DNA of 64,000 nt from Nitrobacteraceae bacterium AZCC 2146. Lineage in GTDB: Bacteria; Pseudomonadota; Alphaproteobacteria; Rhizobiales; Xanthobacteraceae. The notes beneath the pieces were generated by a model, which searched no databases, was not told the origin of the DNA, and worked only from the letters and a program-made list of their open reading frames with translations. The stretch spans positions 1,302,001 through 1,366,000 of the forward strand of contig JBAGRP010000001.1 of assembly GCA_036924855.1 (NCBI GenBank). Direction: 5' to 3'. Of the stretch, positions 42,867-51,050 are shown piece after piece; within the stretch, counting starts at the first letter, position 1; each line of letters opens with the position of its first letter. A program made the position numbers and the translations under genes.

Positions 42867-42881
42867 TTAGAATAATTCTAA
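42867..42881. promoter_or_regulatory. Irr/ICE-like iron control box
   Basis: Perfect palindrome TTAGAAT-A-ATTCTAA. It resembles the iron control element bound by Irr in rhizobia (TTAGAA-N3-TTCTAA). It stands between the VIT1 stub (leftward) and an outer-membrane protein plus cytochrome b561 (rightward), so it could control either side. Confidence 0.6.
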
Positions 42882-42952
42882 AAAAGGCGGGAGGGCTCCT
42901 CTATCAAGCCCGAGCGAGATTGTTCGCTCCGAACCCGTTGGATCACCGCGCC

Positions 42953-43810
42953 ATGAAGCTTTTACGACGCCACCTGGGCATACTCGCCTGCGCCAGCGGT
43001 TTGGCCTTTGCACAGCCCGCTTGGGCCGTCGATGAGATCCAAGTTTACAACGCTGGCATTGCGGCGCCCGGCCAGTTCACCATCCAGCAGCACCTCAATT
43101 ATGTCGGCCAGGGCCAGAAGCAGCCGGCCTATCCCGGCGGCCTCGTTTCCAACGGCAGCATCAACGGCACCCCGGAATTCGCCTATGGCGTCACCGACTG
43201 GTGGGAAGTCGGCCTCTATTTACCGTTCGCCATCCAGGATCGGCAGTTCATGTCGGACTCCTTCAAGTTACGTACCCTGTTCGTGTCGCCGCACGCTGAG
43301 CAGCGCAACTTTTTCTACGGGATGAATTTCGAGATCAGCAACTCGACCCCCAAATTTGCCCAGACCCGGTGGGGCCTCGAAATCCGCCCGATCATCGGCG
43401 TGCGCAATGCCGAGTGGGAATTCATCGTCAACCCGATCGTCGACATCGGATTCGGCAAGTATGGCGAGGCCAATTTCGCGCCGGCGGCGCGTGTGGCCCG
43501 CAAGCTCGACGCGGACCTGTTCGTCGGCCTCGAATACTACGCCGACTTCGGCAAGATCGGGAGCTTCAGTCCGCTGGCCGAACAGCAGCACACGTTGTTC
43601 GCCGTGACCGACTTCAAGCTCGGCGAGTTCGACGTGAACCTCGGCTTCGGCTACGGGCTGACCGCGTCGTCGGATCGTTTCGTGGTCAAGACGATCGTCG
43701 GCTATGCCTTCCCGGTGCCCGGCGCAAAGCCCGGCGCCAGCGAGCGGGCAACGGTGGCCGGGCCGGTCAATCCAATGTCTCGCTCCGCCGCTCGCACGGC
43801 CGTCTACTGA
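42953..43810 (+). CDS. Putative outer-membrane beta-barrel protein
   Basis: 285 residues from ATG 42953 with a signal peptide MKLLRRHLGILACASGLAFAQPAWA. The mature part alternates polar and apolar residues with many aromatic strand ends (WWEVGLYLPFAIQ, WEFIVNPIVDIGFGKY, FDVNLGFGYGL), as in small outer-membrane channels. A Pro/Ala/Ser tail follows. No close family name is recognised. An upstream in-frame start at 42920 is less likely. The Irr-like box 72 bases upstream and the cytochrome b561 gene downstream suggest a link with iron or heme. Confidence 0.75.
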   Translation: MKLLRRHLGILACASGLAFAQPAWAVDEIQVYNAGIAAPGQFTIQQHLNYVGQGQKQPAYPGGLVSNGSINGTPEFAYGVTDWWEVGLYLPFAIQDRQFMSDSFKLRTLFVSPHAEQRNFFYGMNFEISNSTPKFAQTRWGLEIRPIIGVRNAEWEFIVNPIVDIGFGKYGEANFAPAARVARKLDADLFVGLEYYADFGKIGSFSPLAEQQHTLFAVTDFKLGEFDVNLGFGYGLTASSDRFVVKTIVGYAFPVPGAKPGASERATVAGPVNPMSRSAARTAVY

Positions 43811-43866
43811 CGAACTGGCTGGACCGCAGACCTGTTGTTCGCCTCGCGCTGGTTGCAAGGAATAAT

Positions 43867-44406
43867 ATGACCGATCGCCTGCACTACGGCACCCCTGCCA
43901 AGGTCTTTCACTGGCTCGTCGTGGCCCTGCTGCTGGTCCAGTTTCCGATCGGCTGGCTGATGCCCGACGTCCATGCCGGCCCACCCGGTGCCGCGATGAC
44001 GTTTCACGTCTCGTTCGGCATCCTCATCCTCGCGGTGATCGCCTTGCGTCTGGTATGGCGAATCACCCATCCGGTTGCGCCGGAAAGTTCGTTGCCGCCG
44101 TGGCAGCGCGTAAGTTCGGAGGCCGTCCATTGGCTGCTCTACGTGCTGGTGCTCGCCGCCACCATCAGCGGCTGGCTGCTCGCCTCAGCCCGCGGCTGGT
44201 CGCTGTCGTTGTTCTATGCAGTACCGCTGCCAATGCTGGCGTCGAAGAGCGCTGCGGCCGTGAAGACCATGGACGGCTGGCATCAGGCCGCGGAATGGGG
44301 CCTGATAATCGTCATCGGGTTCCACGTCGCGGCGGCGCTGATCCACATCTTCATCTACCGCGACCGCATCATGCAGCGGATGCTGCCCGATAGAACGGTC
44401 GGCTGA
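43867..44406 (+). CDS. Cytochrome b561
   Basis: 179-residue membrane diheme cytochrome. Four hydrophobic helices carry His ligands in KVFHWLVVALLL, MTFHVSFGILIL, EAVHWLLYVLVLA and GFHVAAALIHIF. It transfers electrons from quinol or a periplasmic donor across the inner membrane and is often tied to oxidative or iron stress. AAGGAA precedes ATG 43867. It lies 56 bases after the outer-membrane gene and probably shares its promoter. Confidence 0.92.
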   Translation: MTDRLHYGTPAKVFHWLVVALLLVQFPIGWLMPDVHAGPPGAAMTFHVSFGILILAVIALRLVWRITHPVAPESSLPPWQRVSSEAVHWLLYVLVLAATISGWLLASARGWSLSLFYAVPLPMLASKSAAAVKTMDGWHQAAEWGLIIVIGFHVAAALIHIFIYRDRIMQRMLPDRTVG

Positions 44407-44435
44407 CGCCGCTGCCGTAAACGCCCAAATCACCT

Positions 44436-44630
44436 CTACTGAGCCAACCACAAAAAGGACACCATATAGCCACCGACCGGTACCACGAACCCGCATCGGA
44501 ATTGTCCGCAGAAATCTGCCAGAGCGTCCCAAAACTCTACAGACTGCTGATTAATCGTACCTGCTGGCTGGCCTGGCCAAAGAATCCACGAGATCAGAAG
44601 GTTCAAAATCAGCATAAATAGACCGCTCAT
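44436..44630 (-). CDS. Small hydrophobic ORF downstream of IS1182 transposase
   Basis: 64 codons starting ATG 44630, overlapping the transposase stop by four bases (ATGA). The N-terminal 20 residues (MSGLFMLILNLLISWILWPG) form a membrane helix. It may be a passenger ORF of the insertion sequence or chance. No homolog is recognised; confidence is low. Confidence 0.35.
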   Translation of the reverse strand: MSGLFMLILNLLISWILWPGQPAGTINQQSVEFWDALADFCGQFRCGFVVPVGGYMVSFLWLAQ

Positions 44631-46072
44631 GCGCGAACGGCGACGATGAGGCTGGGGACGCCGACGAGAGTGATGGCTCTTCGAATATTGTAGACGAGCG
44701 CCGTCAGGCTGAACTCGCCTCGCACGTTTTCGAGCCTGCGCATCAGGAACGCGCCCTGGTACATCCACTGTTTGATCGTCCCGAATGGACGCTCGACGCT
44801 TTCGCGCCTCCGATCGAGAACGTCAGGCCGCGCCGCCAACCGTGCTGCCATGCGATCGAGCACCGCCTCGTTCTCCAGACGCGAGATACGGCGGAATCGA
44901 TTGTGAGTGCAGCGTGATTTGAGGGCGCACCCCTTGCAGGCGTCCTTGTTGCAGTAGTCGAATTTGACGTTGTCGCGTGATTTTCCCTCGTAGCGTGGCG
45001 AGAGAACCTGTCCGGCTGGGCAGATGTAGACGTTCTTGTCCGGATCGTAGCGGAACTCTTCCTTGGTGAAGAAGCCCTCGCGTGCTGCCGGTCCCCGGAT
45101 CGGCTTGGGAACATAGGCGCTGATGCCGGCCTTCTCTCAGGCCTCGATGTCCTCGATCTTGAAGTAGCCGCGATCGGCGACCGCCTCTATTTTGTCAACG
45201 CCAAGCGTTTCCATGGCGGCTTCGACCATCGTGGCTAACAGACCCATGTCGAGGACCTGGTTGCAGACCGCCTGCTCGGCGATCAGCTTGTGCTTCACAT
45301 CCACGGCGAGCTGGATGTTGTAGCCAACGCCCACCTTCGTCATGCGCGACATGGCACGGGCATCCGGATCGGTCAGCGAGATTTGGTCCTCGCCGGTCTT
45401 GTCCAGCTCATCCAGCAGCGCCTTGTGGCGATCGCGCTTGCCTTTAATGGCCGCGATCTTCTCCGCAAGTTTGCCATCGCCGCGACCAGAGCCATTGCCG
45501 TTAACCAGCTTCTCGTCGTCGGCGTCACTTTCATCGAGCCGCTTGATGTAATCGGCGAGCTTTTCGTCGGCCTCGCTAATGAACTTGGTCAGTGCGCCAC
45601 GGGTGAAGTTGCGATCCTTGTTGTTGACTGCTTTGATCCGCGTACCATCGACCGCCAGAAGCTCTTTCCCGAACAGATCGAGCTGGCGGCATAGGATCAC
45701 GAACTCCCGGAACACCTGCCGGAATGCAGACCGGTTGATCCTGCGGAAGGCGGCGATGGTGCGAAAATCTGGCTTCAGGTGGCGCAGAAGCCAGATCACC
45801 TCGATGTTGCGATGGGCCTCGGCTTCCAGCCTCCGGCTCGACCGCACCCGGTTGAGGTAGCCGTAGATATAAATTTTAAGCAAATCAGCCGGATCGTATC
45901 CAGGACGGCCGTTGTCCTTAGACGTCACGCGCGTGAAGCCCCCCGCCTCTAAATCGATCCCGTCAACGAATGCCTCGATGAAGCGAACCGGATTGTCCGG
46001 GCCAACATAATCCTCAACCGCTTCCGGCAGAAGCAGCATCTGGGATGCGATCAATCCTGGTAAATGTGCCAT
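44627..46072 (-). pseudogene. IS1182-family transposase with in-frame stop
   Basis: From ATG 46072 the frame is a typical IS1182 (DDE) transposase: LLLPEAVEDYVGPDNPVRFIEAFVD, GRPGYDPADLLKIYIYGYLNRVRSSRRLE, FRTIAAFRRIN, LLAVDGTRIKAVNNKDRNFT. A TGA at 45137-45139 interrupts it after KIEDIEA. The same frame then continues without stops (EKAGISAYVPKPIRGPAAR, CPAGQVLSPRY, CKGCALKSRC, GTIKQWMYQGAFLMRRLENVRGEF) to 44627. A single-codon nonsense change is the simplest reading. Element ends were not identified. The open frame extends upstream to 46171. Confidence 0.85.
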
Positions 46073-46214
46073 GGCCAACTCTAGCACGAACGGCCAATCG
46101 GGGGAATCGGTCATCTCTAAAGCGGAAGCAATATAGATAAAGGGTGCGACGTTTTTACTGGCGACGAACATACATCGTCATATAACACCGACCTACGAAT
46201 GGTGAGGATAGTCG

Positions 46215-46985
46215 ATGCGTGTAGGATTTGTTGAGTGGCCAGAAAACTTGATTGCCGACAGCGACCAATGGCTTAGTTTGGGGGAGGATCTCTCCAAGGC
46301 CAATGTCGATATATTGGTAACGAATGAATTGCCTTTCGGCCCTTGGATTGCATCAACTCCGGATTTTGATCCCAAAATGGCTGAATACAGTATTGAGTGT
46401 CATCGGGCCGGCGCCGCGGCACTCGAAAGGCTAAATATCCCCGCGATCATTTCTTCTCGGCCAGTTTGGGAGGGGGAGCGGCTTGCTAATGAAGCTTTCT
46501 GCCTTGAAGGGGGACTAATAAAACACCTCCATACAAAGCAATATTTTCCCGCAGAGTTGGGCTGGTATGAGTCGAATTGGTACGCGACACAATCACGCGA
46601 ATTCGAGCCGGTCGCAGTTTGCGGTGTATCCGTAGGAGTGCTTCTCTGCACGGAGGTGATGTTCAACGAACATGCTCGCCACTATCGTAAACAAGGCGCG
46701 GAGCTGATCGTTGTCCCGAGAGCCACGGGAAGAGCCGTGGAGGTTTTTCAAACTGCAGGCGCGATGGCCTCGATTGTTTCAGGCTGTTATGTCGTAAGTT
46801 CCAACCGCGTGGGACAAGGATCAAAGGGGCCGACGTTTGGAGGTAAAGGGTTTGCCTGCGGACCTAATGGAGACTTGATCGAAATGACCTCCCCGGAGAA
46901 ACCGCTCGCGGTAGTCGAGCTTGATATCGCCTCGGTCAAAGAGAAGCAGAAAAGCTATCCCTGTTATGTGAAGGAACTCGCTTGA
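46215..46985 (+). CDS. Nitrilase-superfamily carbon-nitrogen hydrolase
   Basis: 256 residues with the Glu-Lys-Cys triad: Glu in TNELPFGPW (about residue 39), Lys in HLHTKQYFPAELGWYE (about 109) and Cys in GVLLCTEVMFNEHAR (about 141). It cleaves an amide or nitrile C-N bond in the cytoplasm; the substrate is unknown. It is slightly AT-richer than the neighbouring catabolic genes and is flanked by insertion elements on both sides, signs of transfer. No partner gene adjoins it. Confidence 0.88.
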   Translation: MRVGFVEWPENLIADSDQWLSLGEDLSKANVDILVTNELPFGPWIASTPDFDPKMAEYSIECHRAGAAALERLNIPAIISSRPVWEGERLANEAFCLEGGLIKHLHTKQYFPAELGWYESNWYATQSREFEPVAVCGVSVGVLLCTEVMFNEHARHYRKQGAELIVVPRATGRAVEVFQTAGAMASIVSGCYVVSSNRVGQGSKGPTFGGKGFACGPNGDLIEMTSPEKPLAVVELDIASVKEKQKSYPCYVKELA

Positions 46986-47100
46986 TATCGCGATAGCTCT
47001 GGTTTTAGGACACTCTGCTGCACATTTGCGCGAATGATCACCAGCCTAACCGAAGAAGCCGAGGGCATCGGATGGTACGAACAGCGTCTTTCTCTCGAGC

Positions 47101-47447
47101 TGACCTGCCCGGGCTTTTTTGGACCAAGCTTTGAGAGAAACTGAGCTTGGAAAGGAGCTTTGGTGATGCCGAAGAAAAGGTTCGAGGCAGAGCAGATCGT
47201 GGTGCTGCTGCGCCAGATCGAAGTGTTGATGTCGCAGGGCAAAGCGGCGCCGCTTGCCTGTCGCGAAGCGAGCATTTCGCAGCAGAGTTACTATCGCTGG
47301 CGTAAAGAGTACGGCGGCCTCGATCTCGATCAGGCGAAGCGGATGAAGGATCTGGAGCGGGAGAACGCCCGCCTCAAACGCCTGGTCGCGGATCTGTCGC
47401 TTGAAAAACAGGTGCTCAAGGACGTTGCCTCGGGAAACTTGTTTTGA
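47101..47447 (+). mobile_element. IS3-family element, left end with truncated body
   Basis: A terminal sequence TGACCTGCCCGGGC followed by a GGACC block is typical for IS407-group IS3 ends, then orfA. The orfB and right end are missing; unrelated IS debris follows from about 47450. Confidence 0.65.
47166..47447 (+). CDS. IS3-family transposase OrfA
   Basis: 93 residues from ATG 47166 with AAAGGAG eight bases upstream. KKRFEAEQIVVLLRQIEVLMSQGK, CREASISQQSYYRWRKEYGGL and the leucine-zipper LERENARLKRLVADLSLEKQVLKD are canonical OrfA. Normally it frameshifts into OrfB; here OrfB is absent, so no active transposase can be made. Confidence 0.88.
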   Translation: MPKKRFEAEQIVVLLRQIEVLMSQGKAAPLACREASISQQSYYRWRKEYGGLDLDQAKRMKDLERENARLKRLVADLSLEKQVLKDVASGNLF

Positions 47448-47662
47448 TCAAGTTGCTATCGCACTCGTCCTCACGGTCTTCTGCGCATATGCGCAGGCCG
47501 TACGTTACCGATTGGTGCCTGGAATTTGGTGATGATCTACACCTTCGGCAGTTGCTCGCCGCCCAAGAGTGCTGTGACGACATCGGCTGGCGTGTCAAGA
47601 TCCATAATAGCTACCGACGCGGCGGACAATATCTTCGAGGGGGCGATGCGCCAATTCGTCTG

Positions 47663-47835
47663 GAGGCCTTGCCAGGATCTTCCCTCGAAGTGATCAAGCC
47701 CGAGCTCCTCTTTCAAGTGCTGATGGGCCTGTTCGCAAATCCATCGGGCTTTGATCGTGGCAGCTAACGTGCGCAGCTTCGTCTTGGCCGGCAGATTGGC
47801 GAGATAATATTTCTTCTCTCCCGCTACCAGACCGG
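47663..47835 (-). pseudogene. IS701-family transposase fragment
   Basis: The frame [47 protein letters not shown] is the C-terminal catalytic part of IS701 transposases, including the Glu of the DDE triad in [11 protein letters not shown]. It is cut on both sides: after GRSWQGL the family sequence stops and upstream it abuts another transposase fragment on the + strand. Confidence 0.7.
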
Positions 47836-48060
47836 TGGACCTGAAGCCCTGGCAGACAGGCCATCGACACCCCGGCAGGTCTGGAGCCGGATTTCGGACG
47901 ATGTCCGCGAGCGGATCGTCGATCTGGCCTTGGATGTGCCGGAGCTGTCGCCTCGAGAATTGGCGACGCGCTTCACCGACACGGAAAGCTATTTTGTGTC
48001 GGAAGCGTCGGTCTATCGTCTGCTCTAGTCGCACAGTCTGATCACCAGCCCTGCCTTCGT
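47817..48060 (+). pseudogene. IS3-type transposase OrfB fragment
   Basis: The + frame reads [62 protein letters not shown], then a TAG, then [15 protein letters not shown]. This is the N-terminal HTH part of an IS3-group OrfB. A Lys-to-stop change follows SVYRLL and the DDE core is lost. It is fused end to end with the IS701 fragment. Confidence 0.7.
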
Positions 48061-48250
48061 CGTGATAAAGCAATTGGACCAACTGGTGGCACAAGGCCTT
48101 TGAGGCAAATCACAAGCAGCTTTAGACGTTGATTTGGGCAGGAAAGACGGACGGCGGACCATCGGAAAATCGACGTCCAATTCCTCGCTTGTCAGAATTG
48201 GCGTCAACCTCAACGAAGAAAGTTCGGCTTCATGAAGCCGGAGGTGGGTC

Positions 48251-48292
48251 ATGCGGAGACGAAGGTTCAGTCGCGAGTTCAAAGTTGGGGTC
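48251..48292 (+). pseudogene. Transposase OrfA N-terminal stub
   Basis: MRRRRFSREFKVG is a typical IS3 OrfA beginning (RRFSREFKVEAVKL). The frame diverges directly after it. This is the last piece of IS debris before the RidA gene. Confidence 0.5.
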
Positions 48293-48366
48293 ACTTATTT
48301 AGGCGACGTTCATCCGTGTTGGTACGATGCATATTGCAACGCGCCGGATCTGAACCTTTCGGACCA

Positions 48367-48828
48367 TCACTTCAATTCGAACGTAGCCTCGATCTCTACC
48401 GGAACATTTCTTGGCAGAGAGGACGATCCAACGGCTACGCGGACATGGCGGCCGGCATCGCCGAACACCGCGACCATCAAGTCCGACGCTCCGTTGATGA
48501 CTGCCGGATGGTCACGGAATTCAGGCACCGCGTTGACGAAGCCACCGAGCCGAACCACCGAAACCACGCGTTCAAGATCGCCGTCGAGGATCGCGGAAAC
48601 CTGAGCCAACACGTTGATCGCGCAAAGTCGCGCCGCCGCCTGGCCTTCCTCGATTGATACCGTGTCGCCGAGCTTCCCCGTGAAGCGGTCTTTTCCTTCC
48701 CAGCTCGGCACCTGGCCGGCGATGAAGACCAGCGAGCCGATGCGGCGAGCGGGCACATAGTTGGCAGAAGGTATCGACGGCTTCGGCAGTTCGATGCCCA
48801 GGAACAGCAGCCTCTCTTGTATTTTCAT
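48367..48828 (-). CDS. RidA family protein
   Basis: 153 residues from ATG 48828. PARRIGSLVFIAGQVP, KLGDTVSIEEGQAAARLCAINVLAQV, LGGFVNAVPEFRDHPAVINGASDLM and the ending HVRVAVGSSSLPRNVPVEIEATFE keep the Arg and Glu used by RidA deaminases to hydrolyse reactive imines. Its place beside an opine-dehydrogenase-type gene suggests clearing of an enamine/imine intermediate in a nitrogen-compound pathway. The IS debris begins right after its 3' end. Confidence 0.88.
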   Translation of the reverse strand: MKIQERLLFLGIELPKPSIPSANYVPARRIGSLVFIAGQVPSWEGKDRFTGKLGDTVSIEEGQAAARLCAINVLAQVSAILDGDLERVVSVVRLGGFVNAVPEFRDHPAVINGASDLMVAVFGDAGRHVRVAVGSSSLPRNVPVEIEATFELK

Positions 48829-48841
48829 ATCGATTTTTCTT

Positions 48842-49087
48842 TCATTCTCTTTGCAGGCTCTTGAGGCTCGCAAGCGCGTTCACTTCCTGGACCGAACTGG
48901 TCGAGACCTCTGTCAGGGCGCTCCCTATCAAAGCGTGGGTTTGAAAAGCAGCGGAGTTCCAAAAAGCGGTCGCCTCGTCACCAGCGGCGCCATCGACGAA
49001 GTCAAATAGCGTCCGCGGCAGCGTCCGGCGCGCCAGCGCGAGCATGTCATCGATCGTCAGAAGATCCGCAAGTTTCTTGGAGCGCAT
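48842..49087 (-). pseudogene. FMN alpha-hydroxy acid dehydrogenase, N-terminal fragment
   Basis: 81 residues: LLTIDDMLALARRTLPRTLFDFVDGAAGDEATAFWNSAAFQTHALIGSALTEVSTSSVQ matches the first 60-70 residues of lactate/mandelate-dehydrogenase-type FMN enzymes (about 380 residues). The barrel with its FMN and His-Asp catalytic sites is absent, replaced by the RidA gene 14 bases on. It starts three bases after the opine-dehydrogenase gene stop, so it was part of this operon and was cut by deletion. Confidence 0.65.
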
Positions 49088-49090
49088 CGT

Positions 49091-50161
49091 CTATCCCCTC
49101 ACCGCTCCGAGAAGACTCGCCCGTGTCATCCCACCGATGCCCATGCTTTGAGCTGTGCGTCCTTCGCCTGGCACAGCGCCGCAGGCGATGTCGCCGAGGC
49201 GCGATAGCGATGCAGCGACCGGCACCTCGACACCCGCGATATCGGCCAGCGCAAGAAACGGCGTTAATCCGAAGCCAAAATCTTCCATGAAATAGCGGTG
49301 CCGCAACGTGTCCGGACCCTTGATCCGCCGGTTGGCTTCGCCGGCGGATATCGCCGCAGCAAAGTCGTCGGCCGGCGCGTTAGGAGAAACCGTGCCGATC
49401 GCCCGCATCTCCTCGATGACGGAGGGTAACTCGATGCCGAAGGCGGCAGCGACTGCGCGCCGTTCGTCATCGAGGCCTTTCATCACCCGAGTCACGCCCG
49501 GCGTCATCGCGTCGACATAGAAAGTGAAGTCCCCGGCACGCGCCTCGACCCACGCGGCGGCGAGCACCGCTCCGGGCGGATGCAGCACCATGTTGACGTT
49601 CGACAGATCGCAAACCAGCACGTTGTCGGCCTCGACTACACCGGGAAACAGCGTGCGGCCAGCGGCGACCGCCGCCTGGCCGCCTGGCAGACCGGCGCAC
49701 CTAACCCGCTTGGCGCGCCCGGTGATGTTGACCAAATGCGGATGGGATTTCCGGGCGACATAGGTCAGGGTCGACAGTTCAGCAATCGGCGGCGGGCTGG
49801 CAACTTCGGCAAAGGCATGGCGAAACGCCAGCGCTCCCCCGGTATGACCAGGATTGAGCACGATAGGCCGTGTCGATCCCCACCCCACCTGCGCCAGGAG
49901 CGTGGCGACCGGGCCGTGGGACAATGTCGGCAACACGACCACCGCGACTTCCGCGCCGGCAATAGCGCGGCCAAGATCGGCAGTAATGGCCGGGCGAAAA
50001 ACGCCTTCGCCCAGCACGCCCTGATAGGCCACCCCCATCGTCTCGAACGGCGCCAGCGTCTTTGCGGTTCGATTCCATAGCGTCACCTCGTGGCCCGCGA
50101 GCGAAAGCTCCGCCACCGCCGCCGCGCCGCCTGCGCCTGCTCCGATAATAACGACCTTCAT
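49091..50161 (-). CDS. NAD(P)-dependent octopine/nopaline dehydrogenase family protein
   Basis: 356 residues. Rossmann GAGAGGAAAVAELSLAGHEVTLWNR (residues 7-31), then LPTLSHGPVATLLAQ and LNPGHTGGALAF, and the C-terminal opine domain with the catalytic His in NMVLHPPGAVLAAAW. Opine dehydrogenases join or split an amino acid and an alpha-keto acid. In this cluster the reaction may be the oxidative split of an N-carboxyalkyl compound. Strong ribosome site GGAG precedes the ATG. Confidence 0.88.
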   Translation of the reverse strand: MKVVIIGAGAGGAAAVAELSLAGHEVTLWNRTAKTLAPFETMGVAYQGVLGEGVFRPAITADLGRAIAGAEVAVVVLPTLSHGPVATLLAQVGWGSTRPIVLNPGHTGGALAFRHAFAEVASPPPIAELSTLTYVARKSHPHLVNITGRAKRVRCAGLPGGQAAVAAGRTLFPGVVEADNVLVCDLSNVNMVLHPPGAVLAAAWVEARAGDFTFYVDAMTPGVTRVMKGLDDERRAVAAAFGIELPSVIEEMRAIGTVSPNAPADDFAAAISAGEANRRIKGPDTLRHRYFMEDFGFGLTPFLALADIAGVEVPVAASLSRLGDIACGAVPGEGRTAQSMGIGGMTRASLLGAVRG

Positions 50162-50273
50162 CTTTCTCCTGCCTCCACGTCTCGCCCGTCGCGAAGGGCT
50201 GTGTTGTTATCCTGCGCAAGCAGCTGGCGCCGGTTCGGTGATATGCACCCCATCCAAGGTTTCGGCTGGATGC

Positions 50274-51050
50274 TCACTGCGCTGTCCATCCGCCATCGAC
50301 CAGCAACGATGCACCTGTCACCAGGGCCGACGCGTCGGAAGCGAGATAGATGATGGCTCCCATCAAATCCTCAACTGCCCCGATACGCCCGAGACTGATT
50401 TTAGACGTGATAGACTGAAGGGCCGTCTCGTCCAGCCCATAGGACCTGGTCAGCGGCGTATCGATAAAAGTCGGCGCAATGGCGTTCACCCGTATGCCTG
50501 CAGGGCCGAGTTCGATAGCAAGCGCCTTGGTAAGACCCTCTATCGCGAACTTCGATGCGACATAGAGCGAGCGGTTCATAGCTCCTACGTGGCCCAGCTG
50601 CGACGACATGTTGATCAAAGAACCGGGGCGCCCAAGCTCCATCAGGCGGCTCGCCACGTGCTTGGACAGGAAGAATGCCGCGCGCACGTTGAGGTCGAAG
50701 ACCGCATCGAAATCTGCCACTTCGACCAAATGGAGCGGTTTCGGACGGTTAGTGCCTGCATTATTGACGAGAATATCGTAGGGCTCTTCAGCGTCGAGCG
50801 TTTGCTGAACCAGATCCAAATCGGTGATGTCCATAAAGAGTGTGCTTGCGAGGAAGCCTGCAGCTCTGATGGATCCGGCGATTTCCCCGACTTCGTCGGC
50901 CGATCGCGCGCACAGCGTGACGTCCGCGCCCGCCTCTGCCAGCGCAGCCGCGGCGGCGAGTCCGATGCCGCGGCCGGCGCCCGTGACAAGCGCGCGGCGG
51001 CCATCGAGCCTGAAAGACGGCGTTCGAGGCAACACAGAGCCGCTCATCAT
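50274..51050 (-). CDS. SDR family oxidoreductase
   Basis: 258 residues. TGAGRGIGLAAAAALAEAGAD, NNAGTNRPKP, Ser in NMSSQLGHVG and YVASK are all present, so it is a complete classical SDR close to gluconate/2-deoxygluconate dehydrogenases. ATG 51050 overlaps the stop of the preceding Rossmann gene by four bases (ATGA). Substrate unknown; it may oxidise a hydroxyl produced in the molybdenum-hydroxylase pathway. Confidence 0.9.
   Translation of the reverse strand: MMSGSVLPRTPSFRLDGRRALVTGAGRGIGLAAAAALAEAGADVTLCARSADEVGEIAGSIRAAGFLASTLFMDITDLDLVQQTLDAEEPYDILVNNAGTNRPKPLHLVEVADFDAVFDLNVRAAFFLSKHVASRLMELGRPGSLINMSSQLGHVGAMNRSLYVASKFAIEGLTKALAIELGPAGIRVNAIAPTFIDTPLTRSYGLDETALQSITSKISLGRIGAVEDLMGAIIYLASDASALVTGASLLVDGGWTAQ

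Noticed and set aside
46215..46985. Nitrilase as passenger gene of the IS1182 element
   Set aside because: Opposite orientation, complete own start and no shared terminal repeats; only proximity supports it.
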